Part shown: positions 11,311 through 22,220 of the stretch, piece by piece
Layout of the letters: the number at the start of each line of letters is the position of its first letter
How positions within the stretch are numbered: position 1 is the first letter of the stretch
From: Epithemia pelagica
Lineage: Eukaryota > Bacillariophyta > Bacillariophyceae > Surirellales > Surirellaceae
Assembly (NCBI GenBank): GCA_946965045.2
Contig: OX337242.1
Coordinates: 1 to 64,000 of the forward strand
Direction of reading: 5' to 3'
Length of the DNA: 64,000 bases
Notes under the pieces: model-generated
Seen by the model: only the letters and a program-made list of their open reading frames with translations
Databases searched by the model: none
Told to the model about the DNA's origin: nothing
Made by a program: the position numbers and the translations under genes

Positions 11311-14059
11311 AATACGACAAAATCCTCAACACTTTACTCCAAGTTCGCACAGCACGCAACACACCATCCCACTTGACGATCCAAAATTACAAACCATCAA
11401 TAGATAGACCATTCAAATACCTTCAACACACATCACTTGCAAATAATGTCGCACATTGACATCTCACTCAAATTCACACTCAAATCACAAGTCTACAATA
11501 TCCACAACACTATACTCCAAGTTCGCACTGCACGCAATTCACCTTCCCACTTGACGATCCAAAATTACAAACCATCAATAGATAGACCATTCAAATACCT
11601 TCAAGCCACATCACTTGCGAATCATGTCGCATATTGACATCTCACTCAAATTCACACTCAACACACAAGACGACAAAATCCTCAACACTTTACTCCAAGT
11701 TCGCACAGCACGCAACACACCTTCCCACTTGACGATCCAAAATTACAAACCATCAATAGATAGACCATTCATCTACCTTCAAGCCACATCCCATGCGAAT
11801 CATGTCGCATATTGACATCTCACTCAAATTCACACTCAACACACAAGACGACAAAATCCTCAACACTATACTCCAAGTTCGCACAGCACGCAATTCACCT
11901 TCCCACTTGACAATCCAAAATTACAAACCATCAATAGATACACCATTCAAATACCTTCAAGACATATCACTTGCAAATCATGTCGCACATTGACATCTCA
12001 CTCAAATTCACACTCAACACACAAGACGACAAAATCCTCAACACTATACTCCAAGTTCGCACAGCACGCAACACACCATCCCACTTGACGATCCAAAATT
12101 ACAAACCATCAATAGATAGACCATTCAAATACCTTCAACACACATCACTTGCGCATCATGTCGCATATTGACATCTCACTCAAATTCACACTCAAATCAC
12201 AAGTCTACAATATCCACAACACTATACTCCAAGTTCGCACTGCACGCAATTCACCTTCCCACTTGACGATCCAAAATTACAAACCATCAATAGATAGACC
12301 ATTCATCTACCTTCAAGCCACATCCCATGCGAATCATGTCGCATATTGACATCTCACTCAAATTCACACTCAACACACAAGACGACAAAATCCTCAACAC
12401 TTTACTCCAAGTTCGCACAGCACGCAACACACCATCCCACTTGACGATCCAAAATTACAAACCATCAATAGATAGACCATTCAAATACCTTCAACACACA
12501 TCACTTGCAAATCATGTCGCACATTGACATCTCACTCAAATTCACACTCAATACACAAGACGACAAAATCCTCAACACTTTACTCCAAGTTCGCACAGCA
12601 CGCAACACACCTTCCCACTTGACGATCCAAAATTACAAACCATCAATAGATAGACCATTCAAATACCTTCAAGCCACATCCCATGCGAATCATGTCGCAT
12701 ATTGACATCTCACTCAAATTCACACTCAACACACAAGACGACAAAATCCTCAACACTTTACTCCAAGTTCGCACAGCACGCAACACACCATCCCACTTGA
12801 CGATCCAAAATTACAAACCATCAATAGATACACCATTCAAATACCTTCAACACACATCACTTGCAAATCATGTCGCACATTGACATCTCACTCAAATTCA
12901 CACTCAACACACAAGACGACAAAATCCTCAACACTTTACTCCAAGTTCGCACAGCACGCAATTCACCTTCCCACTTGACAATCCAAAATTACAAACCATC
13001 AATAGATAGACCATTCAAATACCTTCAAGACACATCACTTGCGAATCATGTCGCATATTGACATCTCACTCAAATTCACACTCAACACACAAGACGACAA
13101 AATCCTCAACACTATACACCAAGTTCGCACTGCACGAAACACACCTGGCCACTTGGTGAACAAAAATCGCAAAACATCAATAAATACGCCATTCATCTAC
13201 CTTCAAGCCACATCCCATGCGCATCATGTCGCATATTGACATCTCACTCAAATTCACACTCAAATCACAAGTCTACAATATCCACAACACTATACTCCAA
13301 GTTCGCACAGCACGCAATTCACCTTCCCACTTGACGATCCAAAATTACAAACCATCAATAGATAGACCATTCAAATACCTTCAAGACACATCACTTGCGA
13401 ATCATGTCGCCACTTGCAAATCATGTCGCACATTGACATCTCACTCAAATTCACACTCAACACACAAGTCCACAATATCCACAACACTATACACCAAGTT
13501 CGCACTGCACGAAACACACCTGGCCACTTGGTGAACAAAAATCGCAAAACATCAATAGATACACCATTCATCTACCTTCAAGCCACTTCCCATGCGCATC
13601 ATGTCGCATATTGACATCTCACTCAAATTCACACTCAAATCACAAGTCTACAATATCCACAACACTATACTCCAAGTTCGCACAGCACGCAATTCACCTT
13701 CCCACTTGACGATCCAAAATTACAAACCATCAATAGATAGACCATTCAAATACCTTCAAGACACATCACTTGCAAATCATGTCGCACATTGACATCTTAC
13801 TCAAATTCACACTCAACACACAAGACGACAAAATCCTCAACACTTTACTCCAAGTTCGCACAGCACGCAACACACCTTCCCACTTGACGATCCAAAATTA
13901 CAAACCATCAATAGATAGACCATTCAAATACCTTCAAGACACATCACTTGCAAATCATGTCGCATATTGACATCTCACTCAAATTCACACTCAAATCACA
14001 AGTCCACAATATCCACAACACAATACTCCAAGTTCGCACTGCACGAAACACACCTTCCA
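11311..14059. repeat. 178-bp subtelomeric satellite, block 2 (about 15 monomers)
   Basis: Same satellite as block 1. The entry from the helicase fragment is identical. The last part (13039-14059) matches the end of block 1 monomer by monomer, including the 19-bp insertion and the CTGGCCACTTGG variants. Block 2 is thus a copy of block 1 that differs by loss or gain of about a dozen internal monomers and one near its start. It ends at CTAACCC (14060-14066) against cassette 2. Confidence 0.94.
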
Positions 14060-14102
14060 CTAACCCGAATACTCACATCGCAACGAATTGTATTATGTAA
14101 AC

Positions 14103-17100
14103 TTATACTTTAGATTTTGCGAGGAAACCCATGAATGTGCTTTCGCTTGTGTAGACTGTGGCCATGTAGTCTGCGAGTGAGCACTTAGCTTGTACAGATC
14201 CTGATATGAGGAGTCTTTTCAGTCGGTTCTTCAAGGGACAATTTGACAACGAATGAGACTGGTACCCTGGTCTCTCATGATAATCGAGACACTTGTAGCA
14301 AATCCTGCCTTTGTAATGGTTAGTCAAGAAATCACTGAACCGACAGTCCCTTCAAAAATGGTCTCCCCCACAATTGAAACAACCCTTCGTCAAACAGGCA
14401 TCACCTTGGCATTCTCTCCGACCACACACAAGACATTGTTCCTTCAAAGTCATTAAGACAAGCATAGCATCATTTACTTGCGTAGTACGAATCTCTTCCT
14501 TTTGTTTGGCTTGGCTTCCAACTACGTTTACAGGGATCATTTTTTGCCTTCCAATACATACGTCACATACGTTGCACTGTTCGTACGTCGAGCCAAATTT
14601 GCCAGCCAAAGATACAACCCGACACTTCCCTCTCTCAGTCTCCCAGTCCACAAGACCTTTTATGGTTCCAATTTGCATGTAATCTTGTTCGTTACTGGTA
14701 TCAATAACACCAAGCTCTCTCAACCGATGGAAGTTCATCATATCCTCCTTCTCCATTGCCGCTTGTCGTGTTGATGATAATTTGTTTGCAAATATCACAA
14801 AGGATGAAGTCCCAGTACGTTGTTTGGGACGAAGTCTTCCCAGTGCTAGAACCACAGACATCAAGGAAAACAAATGGCCAACCACGACCACACAATGGCA
14901 CTTTGGATTCTCGTTGCCCACCAATGCCACTGTTGAAGAAACTAGAATTGATATGGCTGAAGCCGACCATCTCTTGGCAATATCACGTTGCTTGCTCGTT
15001 GTTGTCTCCGATGTTACGAACTCCACGGGACCAAGGGACATTTCTTCCAAACTTGCAACAACATCCATCCCAAGCTGCTTAGAAGCAACAATGACATGAA
15101 TCCCATGTCCCAATCGAGTAAAAGAGTTCATGGTGGATTGAATAAAATCTTTGAATTTGTAACGAATAGCGACATCAACCACTACCGAGAACCGAAAACC
15201 AGATGGGAAGGAACCCAAAACCCTGTCGGAGTGGTGCGAGATTGTCATGTCATCCAAGGTCCCCTTAGATAAGGCCAAATATTTCATTAGTGGGGGAAGA
15301 AATCTCCGTGGCAAAGAACCACTCAAGGTCATAATGGGCACTTCATATTTTGCCAACCGAGGCAAACATTCCAATCGTGTACGAAACCCAATTTCTGAGT
15401 AAATAGTGTGAATCTCATCCACAATGATCCTTCCCAGCTTTCCCGCCGTCACCCACTCTTTTAGAATGAACGAGTGATTTCGTTCCAACACCCAAATCGC
15501 ATCCAAGCTCATGAAGACGACATCGGGAAGGTTCTTCATGTCAGAAATGACATCTGGTAATTCACCCAATGAGAAATCAGATGCTGTCAAAGTCACTGAT
15601 CTGACATCAACTTTAGTCTGTTTCGCTGTAGATATCATACTCTCGTCATGATATCCCGCCAGGAATTTATAGGGAACAATGACTAGTGTTGTCTGTTGTT
15701 TGGTTCCATACAACCTCACCCCGGTTGTTGGCAAAATCCATGACATTGATTTACCCCCTCCACACGGCAAGCCAAAGTGACCATGTCTCTCATATTCCGA
15801 GCAAGTGTAGTGCAACATGTCCCGCTGCTGGTTGCAAGTGTAATTTGCAGCAGGCCCAAATAGTTTACGTAATGTGAGTAGTATCTGTTCGTCACTGAGT
15901 CCCTTCGCAATGACTGTCTCTTTCTGAACCAATTTTTCTCCCAAAGCCTTGTGGTATATCATGAACAACTCCTCTTTCGTGTTTCCGGATAGAGATCCAT
16001 AATGATCTCTATGGGTCCAATAACTATGACCCGACTGCTCTGCGACCATCTGAGTTGTATGCTGGTTATGTATTGCTGTCTCATCCACCTGGGGAAAAAG
16101 TACATTGGACACAGATGTCCACAAATGCCTGATTTGTGTACAGTCCGGGCGATCCTCAAACCCAAAGATGGTTGCCACAGCATCACCCATGTAGAATGCC
16201 CGATTATTTCTCACAGGAACAAGGCAACCAAGAGATTCATGGCGAAGTTCACATAGCACTCGAAAGACCATGTATGCTCGACTCAAGGTCATGCAAAGTT
16301 TGTGCTCAATCAAATCTTTACCTTTGTGGTGAACACTGAACGCTTTTTCACTGTGTGAGTAGTAATACACACAGCCTCCATGCCACCGCACGTCAGAAAA
16401 CAGGCTACGAGAAATTTCAGTGTATCGCATGGACCCCAAACCTGTTCCATGAAATGCCAATTCCAAATAGGAGGCAAGGACATCAATGTCGCAGAGATCA
16501 TAGTCGTCCTGAAGAACAATATCCTCTTGGGAGTAATTATTGTGACCCGATGCCAAAGTCATTGTTGTCTTGCCCATAGAACTCCAACACACGAACAGTG
16601 GATATCGTCGATTCAGTAGATTCACCCAACGATTACCCTTGATCACCTTGCAAAGTGAAGCAACCAACTTGTCAAAGATGATCGGAATGACGTTCGACCA
16701 TTTTTGAAACTTGAACATAAAACCATCAACAAGTATATCGTAGTTGTCTTGAATGGACACTTTCCATGAAGACGGTGTGAGCGACTCTCTCTCCCGCATA
16801 CGCCGAATCGTACTTGCCAAAAAATTGACTGTGATGGAGTTTTGAACATTTTCCACCAGCCGAGAAGCTTTCTCATGGTAGCCCCGTCCCATGAAGTATA
16901 TCATTGAGCAAATACTGGCCCGAAGCATGGCCAAAATGGCTGACAGCATTGTCGCAATGTAGGAGGGACTCCAAACAGAAAGTGTCTCTGAACCTTCTTG
17001 CCCCCGGACAACTCTCCCCGCGCAGTAGGTCATGACTGTGGTATGATGCTGAACAGAATCCACTGTTTCTAAACACAGCTTTGCCAGTAAAGAGGGAATA

Positions 17101-18029
17101 TCTCTAGTGAGTGGCAGAAGTTTGTGGTTGCTTTGACACAGGAACGAGAGCAATTTCTTGAACTCGGGGAGAAGTCTTTTGGGGTACGCAGTGAAGGAGA
17201 AAGTAGAAATCGCATTGGGACTTCTTGCTCCATCAAAGACCAACAGCCTTGATCGGTAATTTGCTGGAACCATCTGGACATGGAGGGCAGCCTGTGCTGT
17301 GAGCCAGTGTTCTCCTTGATGGTACAACAAATCAAAGAGTGGTTGATTGTTGATGATGTGTTTCAAGTTGATGGAGTCATATAAGGAATGCACTCGTTCC
17401 TTGAATGACCTTCCCTTGGGCCTGGATGGGTAAGGTTGGTCTTGGGCCAAGGGATGGAAAAGGGGTACGAAACACCCCATCATATCGGGGAGTACATGAA
17501 GAGTTGCTTGTAGTTGTGTGCTTGTTTTGAGTGAAGGGGCTTCTTGACAGGAATACTTGATCTCTAATGCCTTGAGGGAAATCATACGGCCACAGGTACT
17601 GATTTGTAGCTCCTCTTCTGTAGGGGAGAGAGCACCGCAGGTGCGACCCGAGGACAAATGTCTGTACACATTTTGAAGTTTCAAGCTCCCAACAAGACAA
17701 TGACATGAATAGCCCTTGACCTTTTCCCCCGTCATATATTCAGAGACACTTGAAATGTCTTGCATAACACTTTGAAGGAGGGTCATTTGATGTTCTATCA
17801 GTGACTGGCTTTCAGAACGTGAGACAGACACACCATGGCCATTAAGGTGCCTTTGCATGGACCATAGACTGGTTCCGAACGGTTTCCCACATAGGCGACA
17901 CCCCATACCAAAGGGGGTCACTAGCGTGACATCGACAGCCTGTAGTTTGTTCTCTTCCTTTTTTTTCTTCGTTGGTCTCCTCCTTGATGGAGAAGGAGTC
18001 CCTGGCCCATTATTAGAGGGGGAAGCCAT
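14103..18029 (-). pseudogene. Telomere-linked helicase, copy 2 (premature stop)
   Basis: Nearly identical to copy 1 over its whole length, with a handful of substitutions and one in-frame extra His codon near 15234. A CGA to TGA change (14352-14354 on the minus strand) stops the protein after 1225 residues. The stop lies inside the C-terminal zinc knuckle, between its His and its last Cys. The rest of the tail stays open downstream (14103-14327). The finger, Walker A and DEIH box are intact, so a truncated helicase lacking the last zinc-binding segment could still be made. I call it a pseudogene because the only visible defect is loss of a conserved domain. Confidence 0.8.
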
Positions 18030-18680
18030 TGTCGATAGAGGTTTTGCTGAGAGTGTTCAAGAGACATCTTTCATCGTTCATCAAAGAAAGGGAGTGATGA
18101 CCCTTTGCAGAATTGCATTGGGCCCAATTTACTGAACGAATGATGGGTAGGTACAAAGACCTAGAGGCATAAACTAGGAATGGTCCAAATGGGATTTTGA
18201 TGAGAACTAGTGATGGGTGGAAAGAGATTTTTCTGTGAAATGCCAGCGTCATTTTGCAGGAAAAAAGATTGTACAAAAAAGTTAGTTGGTCATTTGTGTA
18301 CAAATATATGTCACTCGTACACACATATTAGCTGGTTTGTTGTAGCAAGAAAATTTTGTACAGCAAACCAAAGGAAATTCAATCTTACGTTGATTCTTCT
18401 ATGTAGAGTAGGGCAAGACAAAAACCTAACTGGCAGAGCTCTGAAAAGTATTTGGCCAGTATAGAGCATATTGAATATGACGGCTTTTCGGGAGTGGTCA
18501 AAGGGGCATAGACAAGGCCACTGCTCAATCGCAACAAAAGCATAACAAATTGCAGCTCATCCGCAACAAATCCTTGCTCATATGCAACAGGCACTATAGG
18601 ATTTTGTGCTCATATGCACACGTTCAAATTCTACGGTCTCTAGTACTAAAAGCTCCCAAAAAAGTGAAATATCCTTAGGG
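18030..18680 (-). promoter_or_regulatory. Upstream region of the helicase cassette, copy 2
   Basis: Counterpart of 9779-10429, differing at few positions (for example TTTTGCAGG where copy 1 has TTTGGCGGG). It ends at TTAGGG (18675-18680) and then joins the interior of a third helicase copy. At the join GGG is common to both parents. Confidence 0.5.
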
Positions 18681-19279
18681 TAAGGTTCGTCTTGGGCCAA
18701 GGGATGGAAAAGGGGTACAAAACACCCCATCATATCGGGGAGTACATGAAGAGTTGCTTGTAGTTGTGTGCTTGTTTTGAGTGAAGGGGCTTCTTGACAG
18801 GAATACTTGATCTCTAATGCCTTGAGGGAAATCATATGGCCACAGGTACTGATTTGTAGTTCCTCTTCTGTAGGGGAGGGAGCACCGCAGGTACGACCCG
18901 AGGACAAATGTCTGTACACATTTTGAAGTTTCAAGCTCCCAACAAGACAATGACATGAATAGCCCTTGACCTTTTCCCCCGTCATATATTCAGAGACACT
19001 TGAAATGTCTTGCATAACACCTTGAAGGAGGGTCGTTTGATGTTCTATCAGTGTCTGGCTTTCAGAACGTGAGACAGACACACCATGGCCATTGAGGTGC
19101 CTTTGCATGGACCATAGACTGGTTCCGAACGGTTTCCCACATAGGCGACACCCCATACCAAAGGGGGTCACTAGCGTGACATCGACAGCCTGTAGTTTGT
19201 TCTCTTCCTTTTTTTTCTTCGTTGGTCTCCTCCTTGATGGAGAAGGAGTCCCTGGCCCATTATTAGAGGGGGAAGCCAT
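18681..19279 (-). pseudogene. Telomere-linked helicase, copy 3 (N-terminal fragment)
   Basis: Holds the first 197 or so codons of the helicase, including the basic stretch and C2H2 finger, then stops at the junction with the end of cassette 2. The frame reads on through that junction into duplicated upstream DNA as far as 18578, giving a 233-residue open frame with an unrelated tail. All helicase motifs are missing. A small finger-only protein is conceivable because the start and upstream region are kept, but nothing shows it is made. Confidence 0.85.
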
Positions 19280-19928
19280 TGTCGATAGAGGTTTTGCTGA
19301 GAGTGTTCAAGAGACATCTTTCATCGTTCATCAAAGAAAGGGAGTGATGACCCTTTGCAGAATTGCATTGGGCCCAATTTACTGAACGAATGATGGGTAG
19401 GTACAAAGACCTAGAGGCATAAACTAGGAATGGTCCAAATGGGATTTTGATGAGAACTAGTGATGGGTGAAATGAGATTTTTCTGTGAAATGCCAGCGTC
19501 ATTTTGCAGGAAAAAAGATTGTACAAAAAAGTTAGTTGGTCATTTGTGTACAAATATATGTCACTCGTACACACATATTAGCTGGTTTGTTGTAGCAAGA
19601 AAATTTTGTACAGCAAACCAAAGGAAATTCAATCTTACGTTGATTCTTCTATGCAGAGTAGGGCAAGACAAAAACCTAACTGGCAGAGCTCTGAAAAGTA
19701 TTTGGCCAGTATAGAGCATATTGAATATGACTGCTTTTGGGGAGTGGTCAAAGGGGCATAGACAAGGCCACTGCTCAATCGCAACAAAAGCATAACAAAT
19801 TGCAGCTCATCCGCAACAAATCCTTGCTCATATGCACCAGGCACTATAGGATTTTGTGCTCATATGCACACGTTCAAATTCTACGGTCTCTGGTACTTAA
19901 AGCTCCCAAAAAAGTGAAATATCCTTAG
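19280..19928 (-). promoter_or_regulatory. Upstream region of the helicase cassette, copy 3
   Basis: Third copy of the cassette upstream block, with small differences (GGTGAAATGAG for GGTGGAAAGAG near 19467, GCACCAGG for GCAACAGG near 19835). It breaks at CCTTAG, one or two bases before the end of the other copies, and continues directly into Copia coding sequence. Confidence 0.5.
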
Positions 19929-21623
19929 AGCCAGAAACGCCTACCTATGCCAGTGTAGTCAGCAGGGAGAGCGTGAGAATCGGATTCTTACTTGCAGCAC
20001 TGAATGGAATCGATATCCTTGCGGCTGATATCGCTGGAGCATATTTAAACGCTCCTTGCCACGAAAGAGTGTGCACCAAATGTGGCTTAGAATTTGGAAA
20101 AGAAAATGAAGGGAGGTACGCAATAATCACTAAGGCACTATATGGCCTTAAAACGAGTGCCTTCGCATGGAGAGAACACCTTTCCACGACTTTGCAAGAG
20201 TCGTTAGGGTTTCGACCGTGCCGAGCGGATCCCGATGTATATCTTTGGGCCTCTACAAAGGACGATGGATCGAAGTACTATGAACTTGTGTTCATCTATA
20301 TAGATGACGTCCTTGTCATCTCTCAGAAGGCAAAAGAGATCTTGAATATGATCGACCAACATTATTTATTGAAGCCGGATTCGATCGGAATACCCAAGAT
20401 CTATATGGGGAACCAAGTAGAAACTTTCGACATTGACAATGACGTGTCCAAAAGATGTTGGGCGCTAAGTTCAAAGCGATACGCAACAGAAGCCATACGG
20501 AATGTCAAGGCTTGGATGGATGAAAGAAATCTGAGTCTTAAGACTCGAGCCCCAAGCGTGCTCCCAACAGGATACCGTCCAGAGTTAGATACGAGCCCAT
20601 ATTGCAATGCTGATTGGCAATCGTTTTTCCAACAGCAGATTGGTGTTCTCAGATGGTTGGTCGAGCTGGGAAGGATCGACATAACTGCGGAGGTTTCAAT
20701 GTTGGCGGCTTTCTTAGCAGGAGCAAGAGAAGGTCATGTTCATGCGATGCTTCATGTCTTCGCTTATCTGAACTTGCATGACCGTTCGAGACTGGTATTA
20801 GATCCTTCATATATTCAGCACGGAGAAGAATTGACGGCTGATTGGGCAGGTTTTTATCCAGACGCCAAAGAGGACATTCCAGCAGACGCTCCAGAACCAT
20901 TGGGCAATCCAGTCCAGATGACGGTCTTCGTCGACTCTGATCATGCTGGAGATTTGATCACCAGACGTTCAAGAACTGGACTTTTAATCTATCTGAATCG
21001 AGCTCCTGTAACTTGGCACAGTAAGAAACAGACCAGCGTCGAAACATCGACATTTGGGTCAGAATTTATGGCTCTAAAAGTGGGCATTGAAATGGTAAAA
21101 GGACTTCGATACAAGTTAAGGATGATGGGCGTACCTCTGGATGGACATGCACATATACGGGTTGATAACATGTCCGTGGTACTGAATACGTCGGTCCCTG
21201 AATCAACACTGAAAAAGAAGTCAAATTCAATCGCATATCATTTTGTTCGTGAGAATGTTGCATCGGGCATGTGTCGTGTTGCTTTTGAACCGTCAAAGAC
21301 TAACCTTGCTGACATTCTTACTAAGATTCAAACAGGTACAGAGAGAACACGGTTAGCATCAATGATCCTATATTAGTGCGTTTCCCGCCAACCTCTGTAG
21401 GGTCTGGGTACGTCCTGCACCTAAAAGATGAAAGGGCTTTAAGCAGGTCTAGATGGAACGAGAGAAGATTGGCACAGTTACTTCATTACGAGACGAAGAA
21501 CTGTGAGGGGACCAAAATATGGCTAGCCTATTTTGCGAATTTAGCGATAGTAAGGCCTCTAAGCTTGAGGCATGAGATAGTCACAATTTTATCTTTTCGA
21601 GCCACACCCCTACGCGTATTTTG
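19929..21623 (+). pseudogene. Captured 3' part of a Copia polyprotein (reverse transcriptase-RNase H)
   Basis: An open frame runs from the junction with the cassette (about 19928) to a TAG at 21374-21376. It contains a Copia-type reverse transcriptase with LAADIAGAYLNAP and the catalytic YIDDVLV. RNase H follows with FVDSDHAGD, RSRTG and an ETSTFGSEFMALK block, ending NLADILTK. Gag, protease, integrase and the start of reverse transcriptase are absent, and I find no LTR pair. Bases 21377-21623 may be the downstream part of the same element. The fragment lies between cassette ends (19280-19928 and 21624-21767). Its sequence is distinct from the Copia at 48133-54465. Confidence 0.85.
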
Positions 21624-21767
21624 AAAGCATAACAAATTGCAGCTCATCCGCAACAAATCCTTGCTCATATGCAACAGGCACTATAGGATTTTGTGCTCAT
21701 ATGCACACGTTCAAATTCTACGGTCTCTAGTACTAAAAGCTCCCAAAAAAGTGAAATATCCTTAGGG
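21624..21767 (-). repeat. Terminal 144 bp of the helicase cassette, copy 4
   Basis: Near-perfect match to the distal end of the upstream block (10286-10429, 18537-18680), from AAAGCATAAC to CCTTAGGG. It is the innermost trace of the cassette family, and ordinary gene-bearing DNA starts right after it. The TTAGGG (21762-21767) is followed by TTG. Confidence 0.85.
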
Positions 21768-22049
21768 TTGTGGCAATCGCACAGGTGCTGGTGGACCATC
21801 GAAACGTGATCCAATCGCGGTGGAAAATTCTTCTGGTTCGGAATCCGTCTTATTCAATGTCGACAACATCCGTCCAGTCCGCGATCGACTGGGAGTCGTT
21901 TCGGGACCTGAAGACGGTGCCACCTGAGTCAGTCCAGTAGCCACACGTCCTGATGGTTCCTTCGGTTCCAAGTTCACCACCAGTGACGTTGGTGATGCAC
22001 TTCGAGTCGAAGGAACCGTACGCACGTTGTGCTGAGCTACGAAAAGCAT
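21762..22049 (-). pseudogene. Possible remnant of a host gene cut by the cassette junction
   Basis: A 95-codon open frame rich in Ser, Thr, Pro and Arg. Its stop codon is supplied by the CCCTAA of the cassette end, so the original C-terminus, if there was one, has been replaced. Composition suggests a disordered region. I recognise no domain. A second frame (21850-22056) overlaps it. It could be non-coding. Confidence 0.25.
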
Positions 22050-22220
22050 TGGACATTGCTACGAAAGAACAACGAGTGGCTGTGAGTTGCTGGACTGGCT
22101 TAGTTGCATGTCAATAAACACTATAGGGAGTATGACCTCTGTACGACTTCAGTCTCGTATGCATCGTGTGTTCTGGCATTCAGGACAGGGATAAAGGCAT
22201 TGAGGAATTGGTACTACCTC

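Noticed and set aside
751-14059. CRISPR-like array
   Set aside because: The units are long, contiguous and lack unique spacers. The host is eukaryotic. It is a satellite.
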